Below are positions 8,215 to 17,511 of a stretch of DNA of 40,757 bases, piece after piece (position 1 is the stretch's first letter; the number at the start of each line of letters is the position of its first letter). A model generated the notes under the pieces. It worked only from the letters and a program-made list of their open reading frames with translations, ran no database searches and was not told the origin of the DNA. This stretch comes from Spirochaetia bacterium (GTDB taxonomy: Bacteria > Spirochaetota > Spirochaetia > CADAEX01). Location: contig JAFSOR010000018.1 in the NCBI GenBank assembly GCA_017446885.1, forward strand, positions 1 through 40,757, read 5' to 3'. Position numbers and translations under genes: made by a program.

Positions 8215-11200
8215 GTGTAATCACCACATTCGCATTCTGTCATGCCACTGACTTTTTCCCAGTCAAGCTTCTCGGTAAGGGTCTCGGAAAGCAGATACTC
8301 GCCGAACGCCTCAACCGCAGCCTTGATCTCGTCGTTTCCATCTATCTTGATCTGGATACGGTCTGTAACCTGGAAACCAGATTCTTTTCTCATGTTCTGG
8401 ATGTTCCTGATAAGGTCGCGGATTATTCCTTCCTGCTTGAGCTCCAGGGTGATTGTGGTATCAAGACCTATGGTCAGGGAACCTTCGTTCATAACCTTCA
8501 GGTTGCCTTTCTCGGTTCTGGTAACTACAATCTCGTCCTTGGTTATGTCGTAGCTCTTGCCGTTAACATCTATAGCCAGTGTGGCACCGTCCAGGAGAGA
8601 TCTGATCTCGTCGCCGCCGAACTTGCTTATGATATCGGCACCAGCTTTCATATCCTTGCCCAGCTCTTTTCCAAGCACACGGAAATTGGCCTTGCATGAA
8701 TACTCAACCAGCTCCTCCTCGTTGTCGCGGATACTGATCTCCTTGACATTCAGCTCCTCTGCAATAATGCTCTCCATCTCCTGCAGAATAACCTTCTCAA
8801 CAGGATCTTTGGTAACAAGGTATGCAGACTTAAGCGGCTGCCGTGTCTTGATGTCGTGTGAGCTTCTGAGTGCTCTTCCAAGGGATACTGCCTTGCGTGT
8901 CACTTCCATCTTTCTCTCAAGCTCTGCATCGATAAGGCTCTCGTCGGCCACAGGGAAGTCGCACAGATGCACAGACTCTGGCATATCAGGTGTGCGCAGG
9001 TTCCTGTAAATCTCGTCGGTGATGAACGGAATGACAGGGCATGCAACCTTGATGAACTTCATAAGGACAGCATACAGTGTCTGATAAGCCTGCTCTTTGT
9101 CCAGGTCGCTCTCCGACTTCCAGAATCTTCTTCTGGAACGGCGCACATACCAGTTGTTAAGGGCATCCAGGAACTCAAGAAGGAGTGAATTTGCCTTCTG
9201 GAGATTATATGTGTCAAAGGCTTCGGTGACATTCTTCACCAGGCTCTCTGAAACAGAGAGTATCCATCTGTCCAGCGGATTCTTGGGGTTATCCGGAGCT
9301 TTGGTCACCTGAACCTTGTCGATATTTGCGTATGTGACAAAGAAGCTGTAGGCATTCCACAGCGGCAGGATAAGTGTCTTGAGCACCTCCTTGACACCCT
9401 TGTCGGAATAGCGCAGGTCCTCGGCCCGCACTACAGCAGAGTTCACCAGGAAGAACCTGAGGGCATCGGCACCGAACTTATTGATAACCTCTACAGGGTC
9501 GGTGTAGTTCCTAAGGCTCTTGGACATCTTGCGCCCGTCCTCGGCCAGCACCAGACCGTTTACTACAACGTTCTTGAATGCAGGCCTGTCAAACAGGGCG
9601 GCACCCAGGATGACCAGTGTATAGAACCAGCCTCTGGTCTGGTCAAGGCCCTCGCAGATAAAGTCTGCCGGGAAGTTTTCTTCAAACCGCTCCTTGTTCT
9701 CGAACGGATAATGCATCTGCGCATAAGGCATGGAGCCCGACTCGAACCAGCAGTCCAGCACCTCTGGAATTCTCTTCATGGTGCCGCCGCATTCGCAGCC
9801 CCAGGTTATGTCGTCCACAAAGTGCTTGTGCAGGTCTACACATTTTACGCCTGAAAGCTTTTCAAGCTCGGCCCTGCTGCCTAAACAGTGGGTCTTGCCG
9901 CACTTGTCGCATTTCCAGATCGGAATAGGGTTGCCCCAGTATCTGTTTCTGGAGATAGCCCAGTCCCGTGCACCTTCAAGCCACTTTCCGAAACGCCCTT
10001 CCTTAAGGTGGGCAGGAACCCAGTTGATCTGGCTGTTTGCCTTGAGCATCTTATCTTTGATTTTCTGCACATCTACAAACCAGGATGAGATAGCTCTGTA
10101 GATAAGCGGAGAATGGCATCTCCAGCAGTGCGGATAGTTATGGACGTAGTTCTGGCGGAGCACCAGCTTGCCCTCGGCCTTGAGCCGGGCAATGATGTCC
10201 TTGTCGCAGTCTTTTACAAAACGGCCCTGATAGTCTGGAACCTCGGCTGTGAACTTGCACTCTGCATCAACAGGGCAGATTACAGGGATGCCGGTTCCCT
10301 TAAGGGTGTTGTTGTCGTCCTCGCCGAAACCGCTTGCTGTATGAACAATTCCAGTACCATCCTCGGTGGTGACATATGCTGCAGGGAATACACGGAATGC
10401 CCCTTTCTCCTCGATAGATGCGAAGTAGTTGAAAAGCGGCTCATATGCCATGCCCACCAGCTCGCTTCCTTTCTTGGTCCAGAGCACCTCGTAGTCGCCC
10501 TCGTTCTTGTAATATGCCGAAAGCCGTGCCTGTGCCATGATGTAGCACTCAGCTCCATCCTTGACCTTCACGTAGTCGATCTCGGGGTTGACAGCCAGAG
10601 CCTGGTTTGAAGGGAGTGTCCATGGAGTTGTGGTCCATGCCAGGAAGTATGTGTTATCCTCCCCTTTCACCTTGAACTTGATGGTGATTGCAGGGTCTGT
10701 GTCCTCCTGGTAGCCGCCCAGGTTGAGCTCGTGGTTGGAGAGTACTGTGGAGCACCGCGGGCAGTATGGCAGGATATAGAAGCCTTCGTAGACAAGTCCC
10801 TTGTCCCACAGCTGCTTTACTACCCACCAGATGGATTCCATGTAGTCGGGGTTCATGGTCTTGTAGTCGTTGTCAAAATCGACCCAGCGGCCCATACGGG
10901 TCACAGTCTTCCGCCATTCGCCTGTGTAGCGGAGCACGATCTTGCGGCAGGATTCGTTGAACTTGGCGATTCCATAGTCCTCGATCTCCTTCTTTCCGGA
11001 AATCTTAAGCTCCTTCTCCATCTCGTACTCTACAGGAAGTCCATGGCAGTCCCAGCCGAAACGGCGGTCAACCAGCTTGCCTTTCATGGTCATATATCTT
11101 GGGTAAATATCTTTGATAGTACCTGGAACAAAGTGTCCGAAATGCGGAAGTCCAGTTGCAAACGGAGGGCCGTCGTAGAATACATATTCTTCAGCGCCAG

Positions 11201-11306
11201 ACCGCTGCTTTAAAGATTTCTTGAAAATATCATTCTCTTCCCAGAACTTGAGGACACCTTCCTCCATCTTGGGAAAATCAACTTTTGGATCTACCGGGTT
11301 GTACAA
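8187..11306 (-). CDS. ileS: isoleucyl-tRNA synthetase, eukaryote-like type 2
   Basis: Charges tRNA-Ile. The 1039-residue protein has the class I signatures: the HIGH box as PHFGH in the segment ATGLPHFGHF, and KMSKS in DGRKMSKSLRN. The editing (CP1) domain contains the TTEDGTGIVHTA stretch, and the anticodon-binding domain follows. The wording around the active site (YDGPPFATGLPHFGH, FGWDCHGLPVEYEME) is that of the second, eukaryote-like subfamily, which is typically insensitive to mupirocin; this is knowledge of the family, not tested here. Initiation is at TTG (11304-11306), supported by GGAGG six bases upstream; the reading frame has no better ATG nearby. It is the promoter-proximal gene of a unit with a lipoprotein gene, hisH and hisF. 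Confidence 0.97.
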   Translation of the reverse strand: MYNPVDPKVDFPKMEEGVLKFWEENDIFKKSLKQRSGAEEYVFYDGPPFATGLPHFGHFVPGTIKDIYPRYMTMKGKLVDRRFGWDCHGLPVEYEMEKELKISGKKEIEDYGIAKFNESCRKIVLRYTGEWRKTVTRMGRWVDFDNDYKTMNPDYMESIWWVVKQLWDKGLVYEGFYILPYCPRCSTVLSNHELNLGGYQEDTDPAITIKFKVKGEDNTYFLAWTTTPWTLPSNQALAVNPEIDYVKVKDGAECYIMAQARLSAYYKNEGDYEVLWTKKGSELVGMAYEPLFNYFASIEEKGAFRVFPAAYVTTEDGTGIVHTASGFGEDDNNTLKGTGIPVICPVDAECKFTAEVPDYQGRFVKDCDKDIIARLKAEGKLVLRQNYVHNYPHCWRCHSPLIYRAISSWFVDVQKIKDKMLKANSQINWVPAHLKEGRFGKWLEGARDWAISRNRYWGNPIPIWKCDKCGKTHCLGSRAELEKLSGVKCVDLHKHFVDDITWGCECGGTMKRIPEVLDCWFESGSMPYAQMHYPFENKERFEENFPADFICEGLDQTRGWFYTLVILGAALFDRPAFKNVVVNGLVLAEDGRKMSKSLRNYTDPVEVINKFGADALRFFLVNSAVVRAEDLRYSDKGVKEVLKTLILPLWNAYSFFVTYANIDKVQVTKAPDNPKNPLDRWILSVSESLVKNVTEAFDTYNLQKANSLLLEFLDALNNWYVRRSRRRFWKSESDLDKEQAYQTLYAVLMKFIKVACPVIPFITDEIYRNLRTPDMPESVHLCDFPVADESLIDAELERKMEVTRKAVSLGRALRSSHDIKTRQPLKSAYLVTKDPVEKVILQEMESIIAEELNVKEISIRDNEEELVEYSCKANFRVLGKELGKDMKAGADIISKFGGDEIRSLLDGATLAIDVNGKSYDITKDEIVVTRTEKGNLKVMNEGSLTIGLDTTITLELKQEGIIRDLIRNIQNMRKESGFQVTDRIQIKIDGNDEIKAAVEAFGEYLLSETLTEKLDWEKVSGMTECECGDYTCMVAVAKN

Positions 11307-11339
11307 AATATTCCTCCAACTAACAATAAAGAATAATTA

Positions 11340-11368
11340 AATATATCTCTTAAAAAATATATTTGCAA
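11340..11368 (-). promoter_or_regulatory. ileS: ileS promoter (with normal leader)
   Basis: On the minus strand TTGCAA (11363-11368), 17 bases, then TATATT (11340-11345). The predicted transcript starts about 27 bases before the TTG codon and contains GGAGG at 11311-11315, so ileS has a conventional leader, unlike its divergent neighbour manC. Confidence 0.55.
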
Positions 11369-11376
11369 TAATGCTA

Positions 11377-11405
11377 TTGCATTTTGAGTATATAAATAGG
11401 ATAAT
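11377..11405 (+). promoter_or_regulatory. manC/mevalonate operon promoter, leaderless geometry
   Basis: TTGCAT (11377-11382), a 17-base spacer and GATAAT (11400-11405) end five bases before the manC ATG; there is no Shine-Dalgarno. An alternative -10, TATAAA, lies at 11391-11396 and would give a short leader. Either one would drive the whole manC-mva operon. Confidence 0.5.
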
Positions 11406-11410
11406 AAAGT

Positions 11411-12484
11411 ATGATTGATGATATTCTCATTTTAGCCGGAGGCTCCGGGACAAGGTTATGGCCTGCGTCGCTTTCGAAGTTTCCCAAGCAGTATATAAAA
11501 GTGAAGGGAGATGATTCCCTCCTGGCCCTGACCATAAAGCGGGCACTGGCACTTAACCCCAAAGGAAAGATTTATATAATATCGCTTAAAAGCCAGATGG
11601 AGACCCTTATAAAGGAATGCGCCCCTTTCGCTGACACAGGAAAGATAGCCATAATACCGGAGCCGGCAGCACGGAACACAGCACCAGCCATAGGCATTGC
11701 AGTTAAAGCACTTGAGCTTATGGGCAGAGCAGACGATTCCCTTTTAGTGCTCCCTGCCGACCACATGATAGAGGACATAGCAAAGTTCACATCCTGCGTA
11801 GAGAAGGCAGATGTGCTTTCCCGCATGGGACACCTGGTGACATTCGGAATAAAGCCACTCTACCCCGAGACAGGCTACGGATATATAGAGCAGGGAAAGA
11901 GCAAGGCTACAGGATACATTGTAAAGTCATTCCGCGAGAAACCAGACCTTGAGACTGCAAAAAAGTTTTTGGCAGCAGGCACATATCTGTGGAATTCAGG
12001 CATGTTCTGCTTTACCGGCAAGACTTACTGGAAAGAGCTTTCTGAGCACTCAAAAGAGATGACAGATGCTATAGGCACTGTAAAGGCAACTGGTGAATAT
12101 GCAAAGGACGGCATCCAGATTCTTATGGACACTCCAGAGGTGGCAGAGGCCTACACCAGGGCGCCGTCCAATTCCATAGACTACGCAGTTATGGAGAAAA
12201 GCGTGCTCTCAGCTGTAGTTTCTGCCGACTTCGACTGGAACGACATAGGAAGCTGGGACCAGTTCGAGACTCTGCTGGAGGGACAGGAAGTCAAAGATGT
12301 TTACCAGACCGGATGCAGCAATACCACTGTGTTCTCGGACATTCCGGTGGCGTTGTGCGATGTTTCTGACATCACTGTTGTAATAAAGAATGGCAAGGCA
12401 TTGATATGCCGCAAAGGTTCTTCCCAAAAGGTCAAGGAAGTACGCGCTCAGATTGAGGATGCGCACAGGAAAGAGCTGCTTTAA
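11411..12484 (+). CDS. manC: mannose-1-phosphate guanylyltransferase
   Basis: Makes GDP-mannose from mannose 1-phosphate and GTP for surface glycans or glycolipids. The 357-residue protein carries the nucleotidyltransferase signature GGSGTRLWPAS followed by KFPKQ, the LPADHMI metal/nucleotide loop, ETGYGYIEQG, and the FREKPD sugar-phosphate segment. It is the short form without the fused phosphomannose isomerase domain found in longer ManC/AlgA proteins. It is the first gene of a transcription unit whose following six genes are the mevalonate pathway, with mvaA starting ten bases after its stop. The link may be supply of both halves of a polyprenyl-linked mannose donor, which is inference. 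The start codon directly follows a -10 element. Confidence 0.93.
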   Translation: MIDDILILAGGSGTRLWPASLSKFPKQYIKVKGDDSLLALTIKRALALNPKGKIYIISLKSQMETLIKECAPFADTGKIAIIPEPAARNTAPAIGIAVKALELMGRADDSLLVLPADHMIEDIAKFTSCVEKADVLSRMGHLVTFGIKPLYPETGYGYIEQGKSKATGYIVKSFREKPDLETAKKFLAAGTYLWNSGMFCFTGKTYWKELSEHSKEMTDAIGTVKATGEYAKDGIQILMDTPEVAEAYTRAPSNSIDYAVMEKSVLSAVVSADFDWNDIGSWDQFETLLEGQEVKDVYQTGCSNTTVFSDIPVALCDVSDITVVIKNGKALICRKGSSQKVKEVRAQIEDAHRKELL

Positions 12485-12494
12485 GGAGAGATTC

Positions 12495-13523
12495 GTGTCT
12501 AAATTTGCAGAAATACCCATGAGGAATGTGGGACCTATAAGAATAAAAGGTGCAGTGGAAGGAGATATCTCTGTGCCGCTTGCAACACTGGAGACACCGC
12601 TCTGGTTCTCGGTGGGACGCGGTGCCAAGGTAAGCCTGCACTCTGGCGGCATAACCACCACCATCTTGGACAGCCGCATGACCCGGAGCATAATACTGGA
12701 GGCCCCGGACTCATCCTCTGCCCTGCGTGCAGCCCAGAAGATAGCATCTTCCAAGGAGGAGCTTCAGAAGGTGGTGTCGGAAAGCTCCCACATAGCAGAA
12801 CTCCTGGACATAAACTGGCAGATAGCAGCAAACCTTATTTACCTGCGCCTTGAGTTCTTTACAGGCGATGCATCGGGCCACAACATGGTCACCAACTCAG
12901 CCGACAAGATTTTCGGCTATATCCTTGATAAACACCCGGAGCTTTCCTACTGCTCCATATCGGGCAACTACTGCTGCGACAAGAAGGTGTCGGCAGTCAA
13001 CGGCATACTGGGCCGGGGCCGCAGCGTCATAGCCGAAATCACAATACCCCGCGCTGTCTGCGAGGAATACCTGCACACGACACCGGAGAAAATCGCAGAC
13101 ATAAACACCAAGAAAAACCTCTTAGGCTCAATCCTCGCAGGCAGCCTGCGGAGCGCCAACGCCCACTACGCCAATATGCTTTTGGCATTCTACTTGGCCA
13201 CAGGACAGGATGCGGCAAACATAGTGGAGGGCTCACAGGGCATAACATTCGCAGAAGTCAGGGACGACAGCCTATACCTTTCCTGCACCCTGCCCAACAT
13301 AATCGTAGGGAGCGTGGGCAACGGAAAGAATACACCATATGCCCAGGAGAACCTGGCCCTTTTAGGGTGCATAGAAAAGCAGGCTGCAGGCTGCAATGCC
13401 GACCGGCTTGCCGCAATATGCGCTGCCACAGTGCTGTGCGGAGAACTTTCGCTCCTGGCTGCCGAGACCAACCCCGGCGAGCTTATGAAAGCCCACATCA
13501 GAATAGAAAGAGGTAAAAAATGA
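12495..13523 (+). CDS. mvaA: hydroxymethylglutaryl-CoA reductase
   Basis: Reduces HMG-CoA to mevalonate, the committed step. Translation from GTG at 12495 gives 342 residues; an in-frame ATG 42 bases upstream lies inside manC and has no ribosome site, whereas AAGGAGAG precedes the GTG by about five bases. Catalytic residues can be seen: the glutamate in ATLETPL, the lysine in CCDKKVSAVNG, the aspartate in ATGQDAANIVEGSQG, and the C-terminal histidine in LMKAHIRI. The GDASGHNMVTNSADK segment resembles the cofactor loop of class I (NADPH-type, archaeal/eukaryotic-like) enzymes. It lacks any membrane anchor, so it is soluble. The stop overlaps fni by ATGA. Confidence 0.94.
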   Translation: MSKFAEIPMRNVGPIRIKGAVEGDISVPLATLETPLWFSVGRGAKVSLHSGGITTTILDSRMTRSIILEAPDSSSALRAAQKIASSKEELQKVVSESSHIAELLDINWQIAANLIYLRLEFFTGDASGHNMVTNSADKIFGYILDKHPELSYCSISGNYCCDKKVSAVNGILGRGRSVIAEITIPRAVCEEYLHTTPEKIADINTKKNLLGSILAGSLRSANAHYANMLLAFYLATGQDAANIVEGSQGITFAEVRDDSLYLSCTLPNIIVGSVGNGKNTPYAQENLALLGCIEKQAAGCNADRLAAICAATVLCGELSLLAAETNPGELMKAHIRIERGKK

Positions 13524-14530
13524 GCGTTGCCAAGCGCAAGGATGCACACATAGAAAAGTGCCTTAACGATCCTGATATCGACAGAAGAGACTCGGGTTTC
13601 GGTGATATAGAGCTTGTCCACAGGGCATTGCCTGAACTTGATTTCGACCAGGTTGACACCAGCATCACTTTCCTGGGGAAAAAGCTTTCGTTCCCGTTCA
13701 TGCTTTCTGCAATGACAGGCGGAACAAGCAACCAGACCATAACCATAAACCGGAACCAGGCGCAGGCTGCAGAGGAGTGCAAAGTTGCGCTTGCAGTAGG
13801 AAGCCAGCGTGTAATGTTCGAGGACAAGAAAGCAGAAAAAAGCTTTAAGCTCCGTGAGTTTGCCCCATCTGTTCCATTAATTGCAAATCTGGGTGCAGTG
13901 CAGCTCAACTATGGCTTCGGCCTTGAAGAATGCAGAAAAGCTGTCAAAGTCCTTGATGCCGACGCCCTTTTCCTTCACTTAAACCCGCTGCAGGAAGTGA
14001 TACAGCATGAAGGCGACCGTAACTTTGCATACCTTGCCGACAAAATCAAGAGCATAAGGGCAAAGCTTGAGGTGCCTCTTATGATAAAAGAGACTGGCTG
14101 TGGAATGTCAAGGGACGACTACCAGCTTTTAATAAACTGCGGAATAAAGTATATTGATGTTGCAGGACGGGGCGGCACATCCTGGAGCCGCATAGAGCAT
14201 CTGTGCAACAAGGATGAAAGCAACTTAGGGCTGGCTTTCCAGGACTGGGGGCTTACCACCGCAGAAAGCCTTGAGGAGGCAGAACCGTTTATGGACAAGC
14301 TGTTCCTTATAGCAGGAGGCGGTATACGGAGCGGCATAGACCTTGCAAAGGCCATGGGGCTTGGAGCCAGCATGGGAAGCGCAGCCCTGCCGTTCCTGAA
14401 GGCAGCTCTCGAGAGCAAGTATGAAGTGGTAAAACTGATTGAAGAATACAGAGAGCAGTTTAAAATAGCACTGTTCCTGACCGGAAATAAAGATGTAAGG
14501 ATGAACAATGACAAGCACAGGAATCGATGA
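13520..14530 (+). CDS. fni: type 2 isopentenyl-diphosphate delta-isomerase
   Basis: FMN-dependent isomerase that interconverts IPP and DMAPP. The 336-residue TIM-barrel protein begins RKDAHIEKCLN, the usual opening of Idi-2, and has the FMN/substrate loops SAMTGGTSN, GSQRVMFED, and the downstream ETGCGMSRDDY, AGRGGTSWSRIE and AGGGIRSGIDLAKA segments. The start overlaps the mvaA stop (ATGA) and GAGG lies about seven bases upstream. Its end overlaps mvaS by 23 bases, so translation of the two is tightly linked. The enzyme is unrelated to the zinc/Nudix-like type 1 isomerase. Confidence 0.95.
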   Translation: MSVAKRKDAHIEKCLNDPDIDRRDSGFGDIELVHRALPELDFDQVDTSITFLGKKLSFPFMLSAMTGGTSNQTITINRNQAQAAEECKVALAVGSQRVMFEDKKAEKSFKLREFAPSVPLIANLGAVQLNYGFGLEECRKAVKVLDADALFLHLNPLQEVIQHEGDRNFAYLADKIKSIRAKLEVPLMIKETGCGMSRDDYQLLINCGIKYIDVAGRGGTSWSRIEHLCNKDESNLGLAFQDWGLTTAESLEEAEPFMDKLFLIAGGGIRSGIDLAKAMGLGASMGSAALPFLKAALESKYEVVKLIEEYREQFKIALFLTGNKDVRMNNDKHRNR

Positions 14531-15695
14531 CATTTCTTTGTACACCTCAAGCTTCTACCTGGACATGCACACACTGTCAGAGAAGCGTAAGACCGAGTAC
14601 AGCAAATACACCGAAGGAATCGGCATAGAGCGGATAAGCATCCCGGCTCCGGATGAAGATATAATAACCCTGGCAGCCAATGCGGCCCTGCCTGTAGTGG
14701 AGCGCTGCGACAAGACCAAGATAGGCACCCTGCTCTTTGCAACCGAAAGCGGTGTTGACCAGTCCAAGTCTGCGGCTGTGTTTGTCCACCGGCTTTTGGG
14801 GCTTCCTTCCACCTGCCGCACAGTGGAGCTAAAGCAGGCCTGCTATTCCTCCACAGCCGCAGTGCAGGCTGCATGTGCCCTGGTTGCCCGCAATCCTAAG
14901 AAGACTGTGCTTGTAATAACTTCCGACGTGGCCCACTACCCGCTGGAAAGCCCGGGCGAGGCAACCCAGGGCTGCGGTGCTGTTGCCATGCTCATAACCG
15001 AGAATCCAAGAATACTGGAGATACAGCCAGAAAGTGGATGCTGCAGCGCAGACACCTGGGATTTCTGGCGGCCCAACTACAGTAACTATCCGCTGTACGA
15101 CGGCAAGTTCTCCATGATTAATTATGTCAAGACCTGCAAGGGAGCCTGGAAAGAACTGTCCGAGACAAGAGGGCTTGCCTTTGACCAGGTCGACTGGTTC
15201 TGTTATCATCTGCCATTCTCCACTATGGGGCTCAAAGCCCATCTAAAGCTGGCACGTGAAGCAGGAAGCCAGAAAAATTCTGTCGAACTGGAGAACCAGC
15301 TTTCTCCAATCATCCATTACTGCAAGGTAATCGGAAACTGTTACTCTGCATCGCTCTATTTTGCCCTCTGCTCCCTACTGGACAATGCGCCGGAGCGGCT
15401 TGAGAACAAGCTGGTGGCACTGTTTGCATATGGCTCAGGCTGCTCAGGCGAGTTCTACACCGGCACATTCCAGCCTGGCTACAAGAAATATATCCGCACC
15501 GACAAGAATAAGAAGCTTATCAAGAACCGGAAAGAGATAGATTTCGAGACCTACCTCAAGTTCCACAAGGCAGCTGATCCTATTGGAGAAAGCGGCGATT
15601 TTACGACTCCAGAGCTGACAGATGGTGCATTCCGTTTCTGTGGAACAAAAGATCACTGCAGGATATATGAGCCATGCTCAGCGAATGTACAGTAA
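14508..15695 (+). CDS. mvaS: hydroxymethylglutaryl-CoA synthase
   Basis: Condenses acetyl-CoA with acetoacetyl-CoA to HMG-CoA, the first dedicated step. The 395-residue thiolase-fold protein has the general acid/base glutamate E80 in ATESGVDQSK, the acyl-carrying nucleophile C112 in KQACYSSTAAVQ, and the catalytic histidine in CYHLPFSTMG. GIDDISLYTSSFYLDM at the start matches the normal N-terminus, and AAGGATG-like sequence precedes the ATG. It overlaps fni by 23 bases and the next gene by 22, which is long for simple reinitiation and suggests selection for compactness. No acetoacetyl-CoA thiolase gene is in the window. Confidence 0.95.
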   Translation: MTSTGIDDISLYTSSFYLDMHTLSEKRKTEYSKYTEGIGIERISIPAPDEDIITLAANAALPVVERCDKTKIGTLLFATESGVDQSKSAAVFVHRLLGLPSTCRTVELKQACYSSTAAVQAACALVARNPKKTVLVITSDVAHYPLESPGEATQGCGAVAMLITENPRILEIQPESGCCSADTWDFWRPNYSNYPLYDGKFSMINYVKTCKGAWKELSETRGLAFDQVDWFCYHLPFSTMGLKAHLKLAREAGSQKNSVELENQLSPIIHYCKVIGNCYSASLYFALCSLLDNAPERLENKLVALFAYGSGCSGEFYTGTFQPGYKKYIRTDKNKKLIKNRKEIDFETYLKFHKAADPIGESGDFTTPELTDGAFRFCGTKDHCRIYEPCSANVQ

Positions 15696-16597
15696 AGGTC
15701 CCGGGCAAAGTCATAATCACAGGGGAGCATTCTGTCCTCCAGGGATGCTCTGCCATTGCAGTGGCCTGCTCAAAGTACATCACCAATCATCTTAGGACAA
15801 ACGATAAAAACATAGTTGAATTCATATGTCAGGAGCCACAGCCCCCCATAGCTTACCAGCTTTTGAACCAGGCAGTGGAGGAGTTCAAACACTACTTTGA
15901 CCTGCCATGTGGTGTGACCATGGAATTCTCTTCCTCCCTCCCCATAGGCTCGGGAATGGGAAGCTCTGCCGCAGTAGCATCTTCTGTTTTTGCCGGACTC
16001 TGTGTGATGACAGAAAACAAGATTGCCCCCGATGTCATGCTGGAAGCAATCAAAAGCTGCGAGAACATAATTCATGGCACATCAAGCGGCCTTGACCCAG
16101 CAGCTGTCATCTACGGCGGCATGGTAAAAAAGCAGGGGACAACCATAACCCCAAAACCAGTCTCCGCCCCCCTGGATTTCTACATAGTGAACACAGGCAA
16201 ACCCCAGTGCTCCACAGGCGAAGCGGTGGCCGTGGCCAAGAAGCACTTTACACCCGAGCTTATTACCAGGTTCACCCAGGTCTCCGAAAACATAGAGCGC
16301 CATCTGGAGAATGCCGACCTTAAAGCCCTGATTACAGATGTGCAGACCAACGAGAAGCTGCTTGAGGCAATAGGCGTGGTACCTCCTTTAGTGCAGGAGT
16401 TTGCCCGCAAGGCCGAAGCTTTGGAAATGGGCTTCAAGATAAGCGGTGCAGGTGCAGTCTGCGGCGACAAAGGGGGCATAGGCCTACTTTTCATGGAACC
16501 CGGCAGGCAGGCACTGACTCAAAAGCTTTGCGAAAGCTATGATTACACACTCTCACCAATGAGCATACACACAGGAGGCCTCCCATGCCTTGCATAA
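15674..16597 (+). CDS. mvk: mevalonate kinase
   Basis: GHMP-fold kinase that phosphorylates mevalonate with ATP. The 307-residue protein has motif 1, VPGKVIITGEHSVLQG, the phosphate loop LPIGSGMGSSAAVASS, the HGTSSGLDPAAV segment with the catalytic aspartate, and the C-terminal FKISGAGAVCG motif. Assignment to mevalonate rather than phosphomevalonate rests on motif 1 and on the HGTxSGxD pattern, typical of Mvk. It overlaps mvaS by 22 bases and the second kinase gene by 13. In Borrelia the same genes are also clustered, which is consistent with a spirochaete origin. Confidence 0.88.
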   Translation: MLSECTVKVPGKVIITGEHSVLQGCSAIAVACSKYITNHLRTNDKNIVEFICQEPQPPIAYQLLNQAVEEFKHYFDLPCGVTMEFSSSLPIGSGMGSSAAVASSVFAGLCVMTENKIAPDVMLEAIKSCENIIHGTSSGLDPAAVIYGGMVKKQGTTITPKPVSAPLDFYIVNTGKPQCSTGEAVAVAKKHFTPELITRFTQVSENIERHLENADLKALITDVQTNEKLLEAIGVVPPLVQEFARKAEALEMGFKISGAGAVCGDKGGIGLLFMEPGRQALTQKLCESYDYTLSPMSIHTGGLPCLA

Positions 16598-17511
16598 AAG
16601 TAAGCGCTCCCGGAAGCCTTATGCTCACAGGGGAACACGCAGTGCTACACGGCAGCCCTGCCGCAGCCTGTGCCGTGGACAAACGGATATACCTTATACT
16701 CACACCCCGGGAAGACCGGGAAATTCATATAGAATCGCCATTAGGAAACCTTGAGACCACTCTGGATACCCTGTCGGAAGAAAGCCAGTTCAAATTTGTC
16801 ATAGAGGCAATCAGGCAAGTCAGACTGAACATCGGCGTTGATATAAAGACAGAATCAGAGTTCTCTTCCACTGTGGGGCTGGGCTCATCAGCGGCAGTGA
16901 CAGTCTGCACCTGTATGGCACTGAATACTCTCAAAGGGATAATACCAACAAGAAAACAGCTTTTCAATCAGTGCTACAATGTGGTGCATGGAGTACAGAA
17001 GGCAGGAAGCGGCTGCGACCTGGCTGCCTCAATTTACGGCGGAATAATCGCAATGGAGAGCAAAGATGGCCAGTATAATCCACGGAAACTGGACTGTCCT
17101 TCCCTGCCGGATATAGACCTTTACTACTGCGGCTACAAGATGAAGACCACCGATGTCATCGCACTGGTGAACCAGAAAGCACAGGCTGAGCCTGATAAGT
17201 ATGCAAAGCTATATCAGTATATGACACAGGTTGCCCTCTCCACCATCACCCTGCTGGAGCGGGGAAACTTTGAGATGGCAGGAAATCTTTTCGGCAAGTA
17301 CCAGATGCTTATGGAGCAGCTGGGAGTATGCGATGACACCCTTAAGGATATAGTTACCAAGCTGCAGGATGACAGCAATGTGCTGGGAGCAAAGATATCA
17401 GGCTCCGGCCTTGGAGACTGTGTGATCAGCCTGGGTATTCCCTCAAAGAAGCTGGAAGGATATCAGAATATACCTGTGAAGATTTCTGACCGGGGAGCCT
17501 GCCCATGCTAA
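16585..17511 (+). CDS. GHMP kinase, probable phosphomevalonate kinase
   Basis: Second GHMP kinase of the operon, 308 residues. It has motif 1 SAPGSLMLTGEHAVLHG, the phosphate loop TVGLGSSAAVTV, an HGVQKAGSGCDLAASIYGG segment and the C-terminal GAKISGSGLGDCV motif. On sequence it resembles mevalonate kinases, but the pathway needs a phosphomevalonate kinase, the preceding gene already fits Mvk, and mvaD follows, so phosphomevalonate kinase is the best role. The alternative is two divergent mevalonate kinases with a missing phosphomevalonate kinase elsewhere. GAGG lies six bases before the ATG. It overlaps both neighbours (13 and 7 bases). Confidence 0.8.
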   Translation: MPCIKVSAPGSLMLTGEHAVLHGSPAAACAVDKRIYLILTPREDREIHIESPLGNLETTLDTLSEESQFKFVIEAIRQVRLNIGVDIKTESEFSSTVGLGSSAAVTVCTCMALNTLKGIIPTRKQLFNQCYNVVHGVQKAGSGCDLAASIYGGIIAMESKDGQYNPRKLDCPSLPDIDLYYCGYKMKTTDVIALVNQKAQAEPDKYAKLYQYMTQVALSTITLLERGNFEMAGNLFGKYQMLMEQLGVCDDTLKDIVTKLQDDSNVLGAKISGSGLGDCVISLGIPSKKLEGYQNIPVKISDRGACPC

